A stretch of 64,000 bases of DNA from assembly GCF_000307025.1 (NCBI RefSeq), contig NC_018584.1, positions 1,612,001 through 1,676,000 on the forward strand, read 5' to 3'. Each line of letters starts with the position of its first letter. The first letter of the stretch is position 1. The translations under genes were made by a program, and so were the position numbers. This DNA comes from Listeria monocytogenes ATCC 19117 (GTDB lineage Bacteria > Bacillota > Bacilli > Lactobacillales > Listeriaceae). Shown here piece after piece: positions 28,693 to 37,909 of this stretch. The notes under the pieces are model-generated. The model was not told where the DNA came from and did no database searches. It was given only the letters and a program-made list of their open reading frames with translations.

Positions 28693-31044
28693 TTAAGATT
28701 CTTTGTTTCGCAACTTAGCTAATTGGTCCTTTGTAATAATAACATCTCGCGGTTTGGAACCATTTATCCCAGAAACAATTTGATGATTTTCAAGGGATTC
28801 CATTAATCTCGCCGCTCGGTTATAACCAATTCTAAAATGTCTTTGCAACAAGGATGTTGAGGCAGCATTTTGGCTTAAAACAAAGTCACACGCTTCTTCA
28901 AATAATTCATCGGTATTTTCTTTTGCCGTTTCTTTTACAAGTAATTCTTGTTCTTCAAAGATATAATCGGCCTCGCCTTGACTCCGAACATGAGCAACAA
29001 CTGCATCAATCTCTTCATCACTAACGAAGGTTCCTTGTAAACGCACTGGCTTACTTGCACCACTTGGTAAGAAGAGCATGTCCCCTTTTCCGAGTAATTT
29101 TTCTGCTCCGCTTGCATCTAAAATCGTTCTAGAGTCGATTTGAGAAGATACAGAGAACGAAACACGTGTAGGGATATTCGCCTTAATGAGACCTGTAATA
29201 ACGTCTACAGATGGGCGCTGTGTCGCTACAATCATATGAATGCCACAAGCTCTTGCTTTTTGTGCGATGCGGCTAATGGATTCTTCTACATCATTTGGCG
29301 CAACCATCATCAAATCAGCTAATTCATCAATCACAATTAAAATATAAGGTAATTTCTCCCCTGTATGATCTGGGTGACTAGCGTATTCATTATATTTCTC
29401 CATATTCCTAACGCCTGTATGGCTAAATAATTGATAGCGACGTTCCATTTCTTCTACCGCCCATTTTAAAGCGACAGTAGCTGCTTTGGCATCCGTAATA
29501 ACTGGACTCACAAGATGTGGTATCCGGTTGTACGGAGCTAATTCGACCATCTTAGGGTCAATCAAAAGTAGTTTCAATTGGTCTGGCGTTGCTTTGTAAA
29601 GTAAACTTACTAGCAATGAATTGATACAAACACTTTTCCCTGACCCTGTAGCTCCAGCGATTAAACCGTGGGGCATTTTTTGTAAATCAGTAATAATTGG
29701 CGTTCCCGAGATATCTAGCCCGAGTGCCGCTGTGAGCGGTGATGTAGATGACTGAAAAGCTTCCGTATTCATCAATTCAGAAAGCATTACGGGACGACTT
29801 GTCTGATTCGGAATTTCTATCCCTACTGTACTCTTACCAGGTATCGGCGCCTCAATCCGTATATCTTTCGCTGCTAAATTTAATTTAATATCATCCGTTA
29901 AATTAGTGATTTTGCTAACTTTAACGCCTTTTTCAGGTTGCACTTCAAATCTAGTTACTGCTGGACCTTGTGTACGGTTAACTACACTAGCTTGTACGTT
30001 GAAATTTTCCAAGGTTTCATCTAGCATCTCTTGCTGCATTTGTAGCCATGAGTCGTCTTCTCGTTTGGAGACTGGCGGATGGAGCAAACTAAACGACGGA
30101 AATTCATAGTTCGTTGGGTAAGAGACTGTCGCTACTTGCGCTTCTCGAACAGTATTCGTTTGTTCTGCTTCTACCTCAACTGGTTGTTGCCCATTTATTT
30201 CCTGTGCTTCTTCTTTTCGAAGTGCTTGTTTGTCTTTCTTTACCATCATGACATTAAATGGAATTCTGCTTTTTAGCAATTGTTCTTGTCTATTTGATTC
30301 TACTTGTTTGCTTCTAGTAGTTGTTTTCGTTTGCGCCGGCTCTTCCGTTATAAGGGAAACGCGTGCTGGTTCTTGCTGTTCTACTGGTTCTGGGGTTACT
30401 TTCACTTCTGGTGGCTCCGTAATGACTTCTTCCGTCACTGGCACTGACACAATCTCTTCTTCTATTTGACGATTTAGCTCTGTGTCAAAAGCAATTGTTT
30501 CCGCTTCTGCTGAATCTAATAAATCTACTGGAGTAATAGTTAAATCTTCTTGTATTGTACTAAGTTCTTCTGCTTCTGTTACAGCAAACTCAAATTTACT
30601 TGGTCGTTTATTAAAGGCATAAACAGGCGAAGGTACATCCGTCGCTGTAAAAGGTCGTTTTCTTGTTTCCTCTTTTACTGGTTGCGTTTCTGCCGCTTGT
30701 CTTTTTGTTATTGGTTGTTTTTTTGGTTGAATTGGTTGGCTTTTTTGTTTATCTGGAATTAACGGAAAACGAAATTCGCCTTTTGGATACTGGTATACCA
30801 TTTGCGTTTTCATTTGTCGTTTCACTGGTTGCATATGTTTTTGTTTTGGAACTGTTTTGTAAGCAACTGGTCGTTCGTTCCTTATAGTACGTTCTTTCGT
30901 TTTAATTGCTGTTACATTTGATTTTGGCACTACTTCTGGTGCTCGTTGTTTTGCTTTCTTTTCTACTTTTCGTGAAGACGTATCTTCGTATGTATCTATT
31001 TCTTCATCCATATCGCCAAAGAAAAAATCTTTAAACCATCCCAT
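28693..31044 (-). CDS. sftA: Soluble FtsK/SpoIIIE-family DNA translocase SftA
   Basis: Septum-associated DNA pump that clears chromosome from the closing division site. The 783-aa protein has no transmembrane helices, which separates it from SpoIIIE. Residues 1-330 are a low-complexity, charged linker rich in K, E, P, T and Q. Residues about 330-460 form the alpha domain, followed by the RecA-like motor with Walker A GATGSGKS (464-471) and Walker B LLLIDPK. The C-terminal winged-helix gamma domain (FRIGYNRAARLMESLE) reads polar DNA motifs. B. subtilis counterpart: YtpS/SftA, with the same neighbours. Confidence 0.93.
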   Translation of the reverse strand: MGWFKDFFFGDMDEEIDTYEDTSSRKVEKKAKQRAPEVVPKSNVTAIKTKERTIRNERPVAYKTVPKQKHMQPVKRQMKTQMVYQYPKGEFRFPLIPDKQKSQPIQPKKQPITKRQAAETQPVKEETRKRPFTATDVPSPVYAFNKRPSKFEFAVTEAEELSTIQEDLTITPVDLLDSAEAETIAFDTELNRQIEEEIVSVPVTEEVITEPPEVKVTPEPVEQQEPARVSLITEEPAQTKTTTRSKQVESNRQEQLLKSRIPFNVMMVKKDKQALRKEEAQEINGQQPVEVEAEQTNTVREAQVATVSYPTNYEFPSFSLLHPPVSKREDDSWLQMQQEMLDETLENFNVQASVVNRTQGPAVTRFEVQPEKGVKVSKITNLTDDIKLNLAAKDIRIEAPIPGKSTVGIEIPNQTSRPVMLSELMNTEAFQSSTSPLTAALGLDISGTPIITDLQKMPHGLIAGATGSGKSVCINSLLVSLLYKATPDQLKLLLIDPKMVELAPYNRIPHLVSPVITDAKAATVALKWAVEEMERRYQLFSHTGVRNMEKYNEYASHPDHTGEKLPYILIVIDELADLMMVAPNDVEESISRIAQKARACGIHMIVATQRPSVDVITGLIKANIPTRVSFSVSSQIDSRTILDASGAEKLLGKGDMLFLPSGASKPVRLQGTFVSDEEIDAVVAHVRSQGEADYIFEEQELLVKETAKENTDELFEEACDFVLSQNAASTSLLQRHFRIGYNRAARLMESLENHQIVSGINGSKPRDVIITKDQLAKLRNKES

Positions 31045-31353
31045 TCATTATCACCCTAAATTTAATTTTCTTGTTTGATTTTAACAGACAAAAACAAAAT
31101 AATCTATGACAAAATTGTGAATTCGCCTTTTTTCGAGCCATATTCGTTATAATACCTTGGTAATAGAGGGTTCAAACGTGGTATAAGTTTTTGTTATAAA
31201 GGTAAAATTGATTCATTTTTGTGCGATTTATGCATATTTTGTATACAATTAACATTTTATCGTTCTACATTTAAGGCGTTTTCACAATATCTAATAAATA
31301 GCAACTAAAAAAGCGCCCGATATAGCATCAGACGCTCAAAATTAAACATTTAT
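31045..31353. other. Intergenic region between ytpR and sftA
   Basis: 309 AT-rich bases. Contains TGTTAAAAT (extended -10 type) on the minus strand at 31086-31078, a likely sftA promoter without a clear -35, and the ytpR terminator at its right end. No ORF with a ribosome site was seen. Confidence 0.5.
31306..31336 (-). terminator. Terminator of the ytpP-ytpQ-ytpR unit
   Basis: AGCGTCTGAT paired with ATCGGGCGCT; two positions pair only as G-T in the minus-strand RNA, which fixes the direction. T6 follows. Confidence 0.8.
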
Positions 31354-31971
31354 TTAGAAATTAACAGGAAAAGCTTCTCCAACCACAGCCGATTCCTCCA
31401 GAACCATAATCCCCTTTTCCGTAGGCGCATCAGGAATCGCAAGTTCACGCGCAGCACATACCATGCCGAAAGAATCTTCTCCTCGCAAATTAGATGGTTT
31501 GATAATTAAACCACTTGGCATAACCGCACCGATTTTTGCAACAACTACTTTTTGACCAGCGTCAATGTTCGGGGCACCGCATACAATTTGCAATACTTCA
31601 TCCCCTACATTGATTTTACATACATTTAATTTATCTGCATTAGGATGTTTTTCTTTCGATTCCACATAACCGACGACGAATTTAGGAGATAAATCAGCCA
31701 CGATTTCCGGTTCGAATCCAGCTTTTTCAATTACTTGATTCATTTGCGCTACTAATTCCTCCGTCAAATCCACCTTACCATTTGCAGTAATATTAAAATA
31801 GTTGGAGCTATTAAAGATGTTATATCCCGCCAACTCTTTTGTTTCACGATCAAAAATTCGCGCTACATCACCGCGGCGTTCCCATTCACGATTTTCAAAC
31901 GTTACTTCGCCTGTTTCAATTAGTAGAGTGTCCCCTACCCCTTCTTTGTTATAAAATGCGTTTACTATCAC
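31354..31971 (-). CDS. YtpR-like stand-alone tRNA-binding (EMAP/OB) domain protein
   Basis: 205 aa. The C-terminal half (about 95-200) is a Trbp111/EMAP-type OB fold (VGYVESKEKHPNADKLNVCKI...GAPNIDAGQKVVVA), as in the N-terminus of the PheRS beta chain. The N-terminal part is a DUF4479-like domain. It has none of the catalytic or B3/B4 editing domains, so a call of phenylalanyl-tRNA synthetase would be wrong. Its role is unknown; it may chaperone tRNA. Five bases after ytpQ in a three-gene unit ytpP-ytpQ-ytpR conserved with Bacillus. Confidence 0.85.
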   Translation of the reverse strand: MIVNAFYNKEGVGDTLLIETGEVTFENREWERRGDVARIFDRETKELAGYNIFNSSNYFNITANGKVDLTEELVAQMNQVIEKAGFEPEIVADLSPKFVVGYVESKEKHPNADKLNVCKINVGDEVLQIVCGAPNIDAGQKVVVAKIGAVMPSGLIIKPSNLRGEDSFGMVCAARELAIPDAPTEKGIMVLEESAVVGEAFPVNF

Positions 31972-31976
31972 GTTTT

Positions 31977-32777
31977 CTACTCCTTTAATCTGTTTTTTGC
32001 CATTATAAATATCGGTTCAAGTTTACCATTATTATAGACAAATGGCAAAGAGGTAATTGGTACAAGCCCATCCGCAAAAAAGTCCATCGTCATATGAGCC
32101 AGAACATCGTAACCTGTATTATCTTGGATATCCCCGATAATTAAAACGTCTTGATGCGGTACGGCAAGCACCATTTCCCCCGTTAACTTCTCGCGCATTT
32201 CGCGAAGGAACGCTTCATTCAACAATCTACTAGCATCGTAACCATCATTTGTGCGAACGAAATAAAAGTCATTACCATTAACAGAATCTTTTTTTAGCGG
32301 GATTTCTAGATTCGCTAAATTATTAAAAGCAACTTCTCTTATTTCTTTATACGTTAGTTGTGCTTTTTTAAGCATACTCTCTTCAATAAAACGATAAGAT
32401 TTCCCCAAATCAACCGCGTAGAAAATTTTCGTTTCAGCCGTATGATCATCCGTTAACAGCGCTTCTCCAGCTTTTGTTTCATCAGGAAAAGAAGTTGCAC
32501 GTACAACCGGATAGATGCTCGCTTTATTATTTTCCAGCTCAACATTTCCCGCCGCTGCCCGAAAACCCTCTTCCACATAATAAACAATTTTTTCCACCGC
32601 TGCATTACCATCATTTTCAAAGTTCGCAATGATTTGCGGGATGGTCAGAGTTACTTTTTTACCATTTTGCGCAACCGTTAGCGTGTCATTGTCTCGATTA
32701 TATGAAAACTGCCGATTCGGCGCTTGTAATTCTTTTTCAAGTTTTTCTTTCATTTTTAATGTAGTCATTTTTGCCAT
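31977..32777 (-). CDS. DUF1444 protein (YtpQ-like)
   Basis: 266-aa cytoplasmic protein of unknown function, conserved in Bacilli next to ytpP and ytpR. No catalytic motif is recognisable. The ATG at 32777 has GGGGAGG 5 bases upstream and was chosen over an upstream ATG at 32795 that precedes that site. Confidence 0.8.
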   Translation of the reverse strand: MAKMTTLKMKEKLEKELQAPNRQFSYNRDNDTLTVAQNGKKVTLTIPQIIANFENDGNAAVEKIVYYVEEGFRAAAGNVELENNKASIYPVVRATSFPDETKAGEALLTDDHTAETKIFYAVDLGKSYRFIEESMLKKAQLTYKEIREVAFNNLANLEIPLKKDSVNGNDFYFVRTNDGYDASRLLNEAFLREMREKLTGEMVLAVPHQDVLIIGDIQDNTGYDVLAHMTMDFFADGLVPITSLPFVYNNGKLEPIFIMAKNRLKE

Positions 32778-32811
32778 AAGTGCCTCCCCTTCCATAAAAA
32801 GCAGTTACTTT

Positions 32812-33129
32812 TTATATCGCAGCTAGAAAATCATTAATTTCTTCTTTTGTTTTTCTATCTTTACTTACAAAACGCCCCACTTCTTCACCGTCTTCAAACG
32901 CCAAAAAGCTCGGAATACCAAAAATCGCTAAATCAGCACATAAATCAATAAATTCATCTCGATCAACATGGTAAAAGACAAAGTCCTCATTTTCCGCTTC
33001 GATTTCAGGCATTACTGGTTCGATGAATTTGCAGTCGCCACACCAATCAGCACTAAACATAAAAACGGATTTGCCTTCCGATTTAATAGCGTCAAATTGT
33101 TCTACTGATTCTAATTTCTTCATTTCCAT
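32812..33129 (-). CDS. Thioredoxin-like protein (YtpP-like)
   Basis: 105 aa, thioredoxin fold with the active site WCGDC at residues 29-33 instead of the classical WCGPC. The conserved cis-proline is in FGIPSFLAF. The changed dipeptide should alter the redox potential. First gene of the ytpP-ytpQ-ytpR unit; AAGGAG precedes the ATG. Substrate unknown. Confidence 0.88.
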   Translation of the reverse strand: MEMKKLESVEQFDAIKSEGKSVFMFSADWCGDCKFIEPVMPEIEAENEDFVFYHVDRDEFIDLCADLAIFGIPSFLAFEDGEEVGRFVSKDRKTKEEINDFLAAI

Positions 33130-33202
33130 ACGCTCCTTCTAATCTCATACTAGTTAAATCCTACCGCCTAACAACACTTTCGTCCAGAATAACGCTCATG
33201 AA

Positions 33203-33235
33203 AAAAGTCCAGCCCCAACGAAGGAGCCAAACTTT
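33203..33235 (-). terminator. Terminator after the small membrane protein gene
   Basis: Long stem AAAAAGT...ACTTTTTT with several G-T pairs that form only in the minus-strand RNA. It reaches into the gene's stop codon. Confidence 0.75.
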
Positions 33236-33236
33236 T

Positions 33237-33455
33237 TTACCGTACTTTAGAGCGCGCTTTTTTCTTTTCTAAAAAATCGTGGAAATACCCGAAAAATAAT
33301 GTCACGATCCCAGCAATCATAGTGGTCCATATCCAACCAAGCTCTGAATCACGAAAATAAGGCAGGTCCGTAACATAGCCTAGCAAGAATACTAAACTCG
33401 CCACCAAAAGGAACAACCCCACAACAATTACTGGTTTCTTTATTATTTCACGCAT
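33237..33455 (-). CDS. Small two-helix membrane protein
   Basis: 72 aa with two transmembrane segments (about residues 8-27 and 40-58) and a basic C-terminal tail ([10 protein letters not shown]). Family not recognised. The start overlaps the end of the upstream peptidase gene by 8 bases, so it is translated from that transcript. Confidence 0.7.
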   Translation of the reverse strand: MREIIKKPVIVVGLFLLVASLVFLLGYVTDLPYFRDSELGWIWTTMIAGIVTLFFGYFHDFLEKKKARSKVR

Positions 33456-34521
33456 TGTTTTTAATTGTTTCGTAGGTCGTTTTATCCAAACTGCGAATAA
33501 GCGTTGTAATCATTTCTTTTGCAGCAGCATAGTCATCCACATGTAAAATCGAGTTAGACGAGTGAATGTATCTAGCTGGAACACCAATTACTGCACTCGG
33601 AATCCCGCTAAGCGATGTATGCACTTTCCCAGCATCCGTTCCTCCTGGCGAAACAAAATATTGATAAGGAATTTTATTGGTTTCCGCAGTATCTATTAAA
33701 AATTCACGCATACCTCGATGCATAATCATCGTCCGGTCAAAAATACGCAGTAAGAAACCTTGACCAATTTGACCGAATTGCGATTTATTCCCAGTCGTAT
33801 CATTTGCAGGGCTAGCATCTAACGCGAAGAATAAATCTGGTTTAATCATGTTCGCACTTACGCCCGCACCGCGCAGACCGACTTCTTCTTGCACATTCGC
33901 CCCAGCAAAAAGTGTATTTGGCAACGATTCGCCTTCCAATTCTTTCATAAGTTCAATCGCAAGACCAACGCCATAACGATTATCCCATGCTTTCGCTAAA
34001 ATTTTCTTTGGATTCGCAAGCGGCGTGAATTCAGCCACAGGAACAATGAATTGCCCTGGTTTGATACCAATTTTCTCCGCGTCCGCTTTATCATCCGCAC
34101 CAATATCAATTAGTAAGTTTTTAGGATCCGTTGGTTTGCTACGTTCAGCCTCCGACAACAAATGCGGTGGAACAGAAGCAACTACCCCAATAACCGGACC
34201 GTTAGGCGCCATAATTTGCACTCGCTGTGCCTGTAAAACTTGCGGATTCCAACCACCAATTGTTTGAAAACGTATTAGACCATTTTCTGTAATTTGCGTT
34301 ACCATAAAGCCAACTTCATCCATATGAGCCGCAACAAGGACGCGTGGACCACCTTCCGCTCCGTGGCGCACACCAAAAATACCACCTAAGCCGTCTTGGA
34401 TAATTTCATCGGAAACCGGTTCAAGTTCTTTTCGCATAAAAGCACGAATTCTATGTTCATCACCCGAAGTCCCTTGAAGTTCCGTTAATTCTTTAAACAT
34501 CGCTAACGTTTCTTTTTCCAT
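33448..34521 (-). CDS. M42-family glutamyl/aminopeptidase (YtoP-like)
   Basis: Dinuclear-zinc cytoplasmic aminopeptidase of the tetrahedral TET/FrvX type, 357 aa. Metal and catalytic motifs are [11 protein letters not shown] (H66, D68), [19 protein letters not shown] and [11 protein letters not shown], with a late HSS motif (YIHSSNSI). Has an extended -10 promoter (TGCTATAAT at 34564-34556). Forms a two-gene unit with the small membrane protein. Confidence 0.92.
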   Translation of the reverse strand: MEKETLAMFKELTELQGTSGDEHRIRAFMRKELEPVSDEIIQDGLGGIFGVRHGAEGGPRVLVAAHMDEVGFMVTQITENGLIRFQTIGGWNPQVLQAQRVQIMAPNGPVIGVVASVPPHLLSEAERSKPTDPKNLLIDIGADDKADAEKIGIKPGQFIVPVAEFTPLANPKKILAKAWDNRYGVGLAIELMKELEGESLPNTLFAGANVQEEVGLRGAGVSANMIKPDLFFALDASPANDTTGNKSQFGQIGQGFLLRIFDRTMIMHRGMREFLIDTAETNKIPYQYFVSPGGTDAGKVHTSLSGIPSAVIGVPARYIHSSNSILHVDDYAAAKEMITTLIRSLDKTTYETIKNNA

Positions 34522-34555
34522 TAATAATCATCTCTTTCCGTCTAAAATCTCTTTT

Positions 34556-34564
34556 ATTATAGCA
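34556..34564 (-). promoter_or_regulatory. Extended -10 promoter of the M42 peptidase gene
   Basis: TGCTATAAT on the minus strand; no clear -35. Confidence 0.55.
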
Positions 34565-34718
34565 AATAATATCCGTTTCCGCTCGCTTCACTTCTCTCTT
34601 TTACAGAAAGCGTGTTCAAAAATCCTTTTATAATCAAAAATTTGTAGTATAATGATTAAAAGAGATGTTTGTAGTAGCATCTTTTAAAAAGAATAGGAAA
34701 CACTAGGGAGGAAAAGCG

Positions 34719-35030
34719 ATGAACTGGAAAGCTTTCATTGCAGGCGTTGGAGCAGGAGCAGCGGCTGGACACCTTGTTTATCATTATTTACTTAGCGATA
34801 AAACAATTTCTGGGGACGTCATCTTAGAAAAGGTAAAAGATGCATTCAAGCAAGAAGGACCAATCGAAGGTTCTTGGATTCAACTTAAAAAACAACATTA
34901 CAAAAAATTCGCGATTGATACTTTCGTTTACCACGGCGGAATCACTTGTATTCGCGAAGGCGAGAAGAAGCAATTCGAATTTATCGCAGACGCTAACACA
35001 GGAACAATCATCGACGTATATTTAGCTTAA
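34719..35030 (+). CDS. YtzB-like small protein (PepSY-related)
   Basis: 103 aa. An N-terminal hydrophobic stretch (residues 5-25, Gly/Ala-rich) may be a membrane anchor. The remaining part resembles a PepSY-type fold (FEFIADANTGTIIDVYL at the end). Corresponds in position to B. subtilis ytzB beside ytoP. Function unknown. GGGAGG ribosome site; TATAAT at 34648-34653 is a likely -10. Confidence 0.75.
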   Translation: MNWKAFIAGVGAGAAAGHLVYHYLLSDKTISGDVILEKVKDAFKQEGPIEGSWIQLKKQHYKKFAIDTFVYHGGITCIREGEKKQFEFIADANTGTIIDVYLA

Positions 35031-35036
35031 AAAATA

Positions 35037-35066
35037 AAAACGATTCCCCAAGTGGGGAGTCGTTTT
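35037..35066. terminator. Bidirectional terminator
   Basis: AAAACGATTCCCC/GGGGAGTCGTTTT around a 4-base loop, with T-runs on both strands, between convergent genes. Confidence 0.92.
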
Positions 35067-35315
35067 TTAGCGGATAAAACTATCTATTTTCTTTTTAATT
35101 ACCACTTCATCTGTTTCACCTTGTTCAATTAACTCCTTCATTTGTTCTGTGTAGATTAATTTTGCGGCAGCATCCATCGCTTTTTTCACCGCTGCTATTT
35201 GTTGCATAATAGTTTCTAAATCACGCTCTTCTTCTGTCATCGTTTTTATAGAACGTACATGTCCTTCTATCTTAGCGAATCGCGTTACCAGCGCTTTCTT
35301 TTGCTCGATTTCCAT
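35067..35315 (-). CDS. CsoR/RcnR-family (DUF156) regulator lacking all cysteines
   Basis: All-helical 82-aa DNA-binding protein of the CsoR/FrmR family, recognised by TRFAKIEGHVRSIKTM and IMQQIAAVKKAMDAA. The family senses copper, nickel, formaldehyde or persulfide through a conserved Cys (usually in RYC) and a later His-x3-Cys. Here RYC is RDL, the H-x3-C segment is shortened to YTEQMKEL, and the protein contains no cysteine. What it senses, if anything, is therefore open. ATG 35315 follows AAGGGGG and is preferred over an earlier start at 35408. Isolated by terminators; no copper or formaldehyde genes nearby. Confidence 0.82.
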   Translation of the reverse strand: MEIEQKKALVTRFAKIEGHVRSIKTMTEEERDLETIMQQIAAVKKAMDAAAKLIYTEQMKELIEQGETDEVVIKKKIDSFIR

Positions 35316-35317
35316 AT

Positions 35318-35353
35318 ATACCCCCTTATAGTATACCACACGACAACCCCCTA
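35318..35353. promoter_or_regulatory. G-tract operator candidate for the CsoR-like regulator
   Basis: Two copies of ACCCCCT (35320-35326 and 35346-35352) 26 bases apart, flanking GTATACC, just upstream of and within the ribosome site of the regulator gene. CsoR-family operators are short inverted repeats around C/G tracts with TA flanks, so autoregulation is plausible. Confidence 0.45.
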
Positions 35354-35425
35354 CCCAGGATATCATATTGGCTATTTTAAAGCGTTTATAAATACAATTA
35401 TAACACAAAATAAAAATACCCTCAA

Positions 35426-35450
35426 AAAAAGAAGTGACTTCTCACTTCTT
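35426..35450 (-). terminator. Terminator of the lactonase gene
   Basis: AAGAAGTGA/TCACTTCTT stem with T7 on the minus strand; overlaps the stop codon. Confidence 0.85.
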
Positions 35451-36300
35451 AATTTCGCTGTTCTATTTTTAATTCGGCTTCTATTTTTCCATTTCCGTCC
35501 ATTTGAACTGCTCGAAATCTGGCGTCATGGTATGATAAAAACCAATAATTTTCACCAAAAGTTTGTTTAAAAATTTCTTGTTTGGCAGAGATAGAAGTCA
35601 TTGGATAATCATCATAAGCAGTGACCCAAAGCACATTTTGATGCGCAAATGTCGGGAAAATATCCGCCATATGTATCGCTTTTTCTCCGTCCGATTCTAT
35701 CCATACAACTGAATGCCCATTACTATGTCCACCTGTGTGCGTCATTTTAATCGCATCGTTGAATTCTTTTTCTTTGGTAAATGTATGAATTTGTCCTGCT
35801 ATCGTTTGCCAGTTTTCTTGCCAGTATGTTGCTTTTGAACGAATGTTTGGGTGTTGCATTTCCTCCCATTCCGTTTTGGAAGTCCAGATTTCCGCATTGG
35901 GAAAGATGGAATAAAAACTCCCCTCTTCCGAAACACCGGTCAGGCCTAACACATGATCGAAGTGCAAATGTGTCATCAAAACATAATCAATGTCTTCTGG
36001 AGCGATAGATAATTGCGCCAAATCTTCTAGTACAAACGATTCTTCCGTCACACCGTAATTCCGTTTTTGTTTTTCTGTAAGCCGTCTGTTCCCTAGCCCG
36101 CTATCAATTAAATAATTTTTCCCTAAGTACTGAAAAAACATCGGATCGGTTACGTTAGCTAATTGATTTTTGTCATTTGCGGGATATTTTTTCTCCCATA
36201 AAGGTTTTGGTACAACGCCAAACATTGCGCCACCGTCAAAATGAGTATACCCTCCGCGTAACCAATAAATCTTTATTTTTCCAATTTGAATGGAATCCAC
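35449..36300 (-). CDS. Metallo-beta-lactamase-fold hydrolase (YtnP-like lactonase)
   Basis: 283-aa dinuclear-zinc hydrolase. Zinc motif HLHFDH is at residues 111-116, followed by GGHSNGHS and a late HDARF. It belongs to the AiiA/YtnP lactonase group; B. subtilis YtnP degrades acyl-lactone-type signals, and the substrate here is unproven. I chose GTG 36300, which has GGAGG 8 bases upstream; the TTG at 36315 sits inside that site. Preceded by the trmB terminator, so it is either read through or has an unseen promoter. Confidence 0.85.
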   Translation of the reverse strand: MDSIQIGKIKIYWLRGGYTHFDGGAMFGVVPKPLWEKKYPANDKNQLANVTDPMFFQYLGKNYLIDSGLGNRRLTEKQKRNYGVTEESFVLEDLAQLSIAPEDIDYVLMTHLHFDHVLGLTGVSEEGSFYSIFPNAEIWTSKTEWEEMQHPNIRSKATYWQENWQTIAGQIHTFTKEKEFNDAIKMTHTGGHSNGHSVVWIESDGEKAIHMADIFPTFAHQNVLWVTAYDDYPMTSISAKQEIFKQTFGENYWFLSYHDARFRAVQMDGNGKIEAELKIEQRN

Positions 36301-36324
36301 TTTTAACGCCTCCAATTAAAAATA

Positions 36325-36353
36325 AAAACCAGATGCAGCAGATGCATCTGGTT
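36325..36353 (-). terminator. Terminator of trmB
   Basis: AACCAGATGCA/TGCATCTGGTT with a 5-base loop, then TTTATTTTT on the minus strand. Confidence 0.82.
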
Positions 36354-36360
36354 ATCCTTG

Positions 36361-37005
36361 TTAATTTCTATCAAATTTTGCTTCAAGACGATAGATGGGG
36401 AATCCTTTAGCTGAAAATTTTTCTTCGTATTCAGTTTTAATATTCCCTTCGTAATCGCTATTATGCAGGTCAAGAGATACAAAAGTTAATAACATATTGT
36501 ATTCTGAGAAAGCTACTAGCGAATATTCGAACAAACTGCGATTATCGGTTTTGAAATGAATCTCCCCCGCTTCCGGTAGCAGTCGCTCATAAATAGTTAA
36601 GAACGTTGGATTCGTTAGTCTACGTTTTGTATGGCGTTTTTTCGGCCATGGATCGGAGAAGTTTAAATAAATTTGTGCTATTTCTCCTTTTTCAAAACAT
36701 TCTTCTAGTAATTTAGCATCTCTAGCAACTAATCGTAAATTAGGGACGTCCGCTTCAATCGCTTTATCGAGCGCCGAAACGAGCACGCTTTCGATCATTT
36801 CGATACCAATATAGTTAATTTCCGGATTTGCTTTTGCCATGCCACTAATAAATTGACCTTTACCGGAACCAATTTCGATATGGATTGGATTATCATTTCC
36901 GAATACTTCACGCCACTGACCTTTGAAATCTTCTGGGTTTTTGATGTAAATTGCTGGGAATTCTTCCAATCTATCTTTTGCCCATGGTTTATGTTTTACA
37001 CGCAT
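36361..37005 (-). CDS. trmB: tRNA (guanine-N7)-methyltransferase
   Basis: Makes m7G46 in the tRNA variable loop. SAM motif [10 protein letters not shown] and the diagnostic [11 protein letters not shown] are present; 214 aa. Lies six bases after ytmP and should be co-transcribed with it, as in B. subtilis ytmP-trmB. Confidence 0.95.
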   Translation of the reverse strand: MRVKHKPWAKDRLEEFPAIYIKNPEDFKGQWREVFGNDNPIHIEIGSGKGQFISGMAKANPEINYIGIEMIESVLVSALDKAIEADVPNLRLVARDAKLLEECFEKGEIAQIYLNFSDPWPKKRHTKRRLTNPTFLTIYERLLPEAGEIHFKTDNRSLFEYSLVAFSEYNMLLTFVSLDLHNSDYEGNIKTEYEEKFSAKGFPIYRLEAKFDRN

Positions 37006-37011
37006 CTTTCT

Positions 37012-37794
37012 TTACACCTCATCATCTTCTATTGCATTTTGAAAAATTTGTTTTGCTCGTTCATTGGCTTCATTCGAATGCTCGGTTATGAGTTGCATAA
37101 CCGTTTGACAAATTGTATACCATTTTAATTTGCGATGTAATTCTTCGGTTAATGTGGTGCCGTAATTAGAGAGCCAACTTACCCAATCTTTTCGCGGAAT
37201 ATATTGGTATAAAATCATTCCGATATCATTCGCAGGGTCTGCAAGCATCGCACCATCCCAATCAACTAGAAACAGTTCGTTTTCTTCAGAAATAATCCAA
37301 TTATTATGGTTAACATCTCCGTGACAAACTACATAATCGTTCGTCTGAGCAGCAGAGAGATTCTGTTCTAAATAGCGGATTGCTGCTATTATTTCTTTCG
37401 ATAGCTCGTTATTAGCTTTTGTGTTTACTTTTATGAGACTCAAAAGTTGATCTGCAGAAAAATAGCAGTTTTCGATTTTCGCTAGCATGTGTTGCAAGTT
37501 TTCTGAATGGTGGATTTTAGCTAATAGTTTTGCCACTCGCGGTCCAACCATTTCTTCACGTGTCAAAATATGGCAATTCACCCATTTTTGAGCAGTGATG
37601 ACATCTCCATTCTCTACGCGTCTCGTCCAAACTAATTTTGGAACGATGTTTTCTACAGAAAGCGCAGCTAAAAAAGGCGAAGAATTTCTTTTTAAAAAGA
37701 ATTTTTCGTCTTCATGTGTTGCAACGAATGCCTGGCCAGTTTCCCCTCCGGCCGGAGCTATGTCATATTCTCTCCCAAAAAAGTTATCTTTCAT
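37012..37794 (-). CDS. Aminoglycoside/choline-kinase-fold phosphotransferase (YtmP-like)
   Basis: 260-aa protein of the APH/ChoK fold. Brenner motif VCHGDVNHNNWI and the metal-binding VDWDGAMLADP are intact, so catalysis is likely. Substrate unknown; B. subtilis YtmP has been placed near thiamine/choline kinases. Always paired with trmB in this lineage. Its promoter carries a LexA-like box. Confidence 0.85.
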   Translation of the reverse strand: MKDNFFGREYDIAPAGGETGQAFVATHEDEKFFLKRNSSPFLAALSVENIVPKLVWTRRVENGDVITAQKWVNCHILTREEMVGPRVAKLLAKIHHSENLQHMLAKIENCYFSADQLLSLIKVNTKANNELSKEIIAAIRYLEQNLSAAQTNDYVVCHGDVNHNNWIISEENELFLVDWDGAMLADPANDIGMILYQYIPRKDWVSWLSNYGTTLTEELHRKLKWYTICQTVMQLITEHSNEANERAKQIFQNAIEDDEV

Positions 37795-37878
37795 CTACAT
37801 GCACACCTTTTATTAGCTCTTTGCAACTTCACTATCCCTCGTTTATTTCACTTCCGAACAAATAGGTAACTATTCATG

Positions 37879-37907
37879 ATTTTACTTCTCTTAGCCTTAC
37901 TAGTCAA
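37879..37907 (-). promoter_or_regulatory. Promoter of ytmP-trmB
   Basis: Minus strand TTGACT (37907-37902), 17 bases, TAAAAT (37884-37879). Confidence 0.6.
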
Positions 37908-37909
37908 GT

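Noticed and set aside
31354-31971. Phenylalanyl-tRNA synthetase beta chain
   Set aside because: Only the N-terminal tRNA-binding OB domain is present. At 205 aa the editing, core and anticodon-binding domains are missing.
35067-35408. Longer start for the CsoR-like protein
   Set aside because: The additional 31 residues run through the operator-like repeats and lack a ribosome site; AAGGGGG is spaced for the ATG at 35315.
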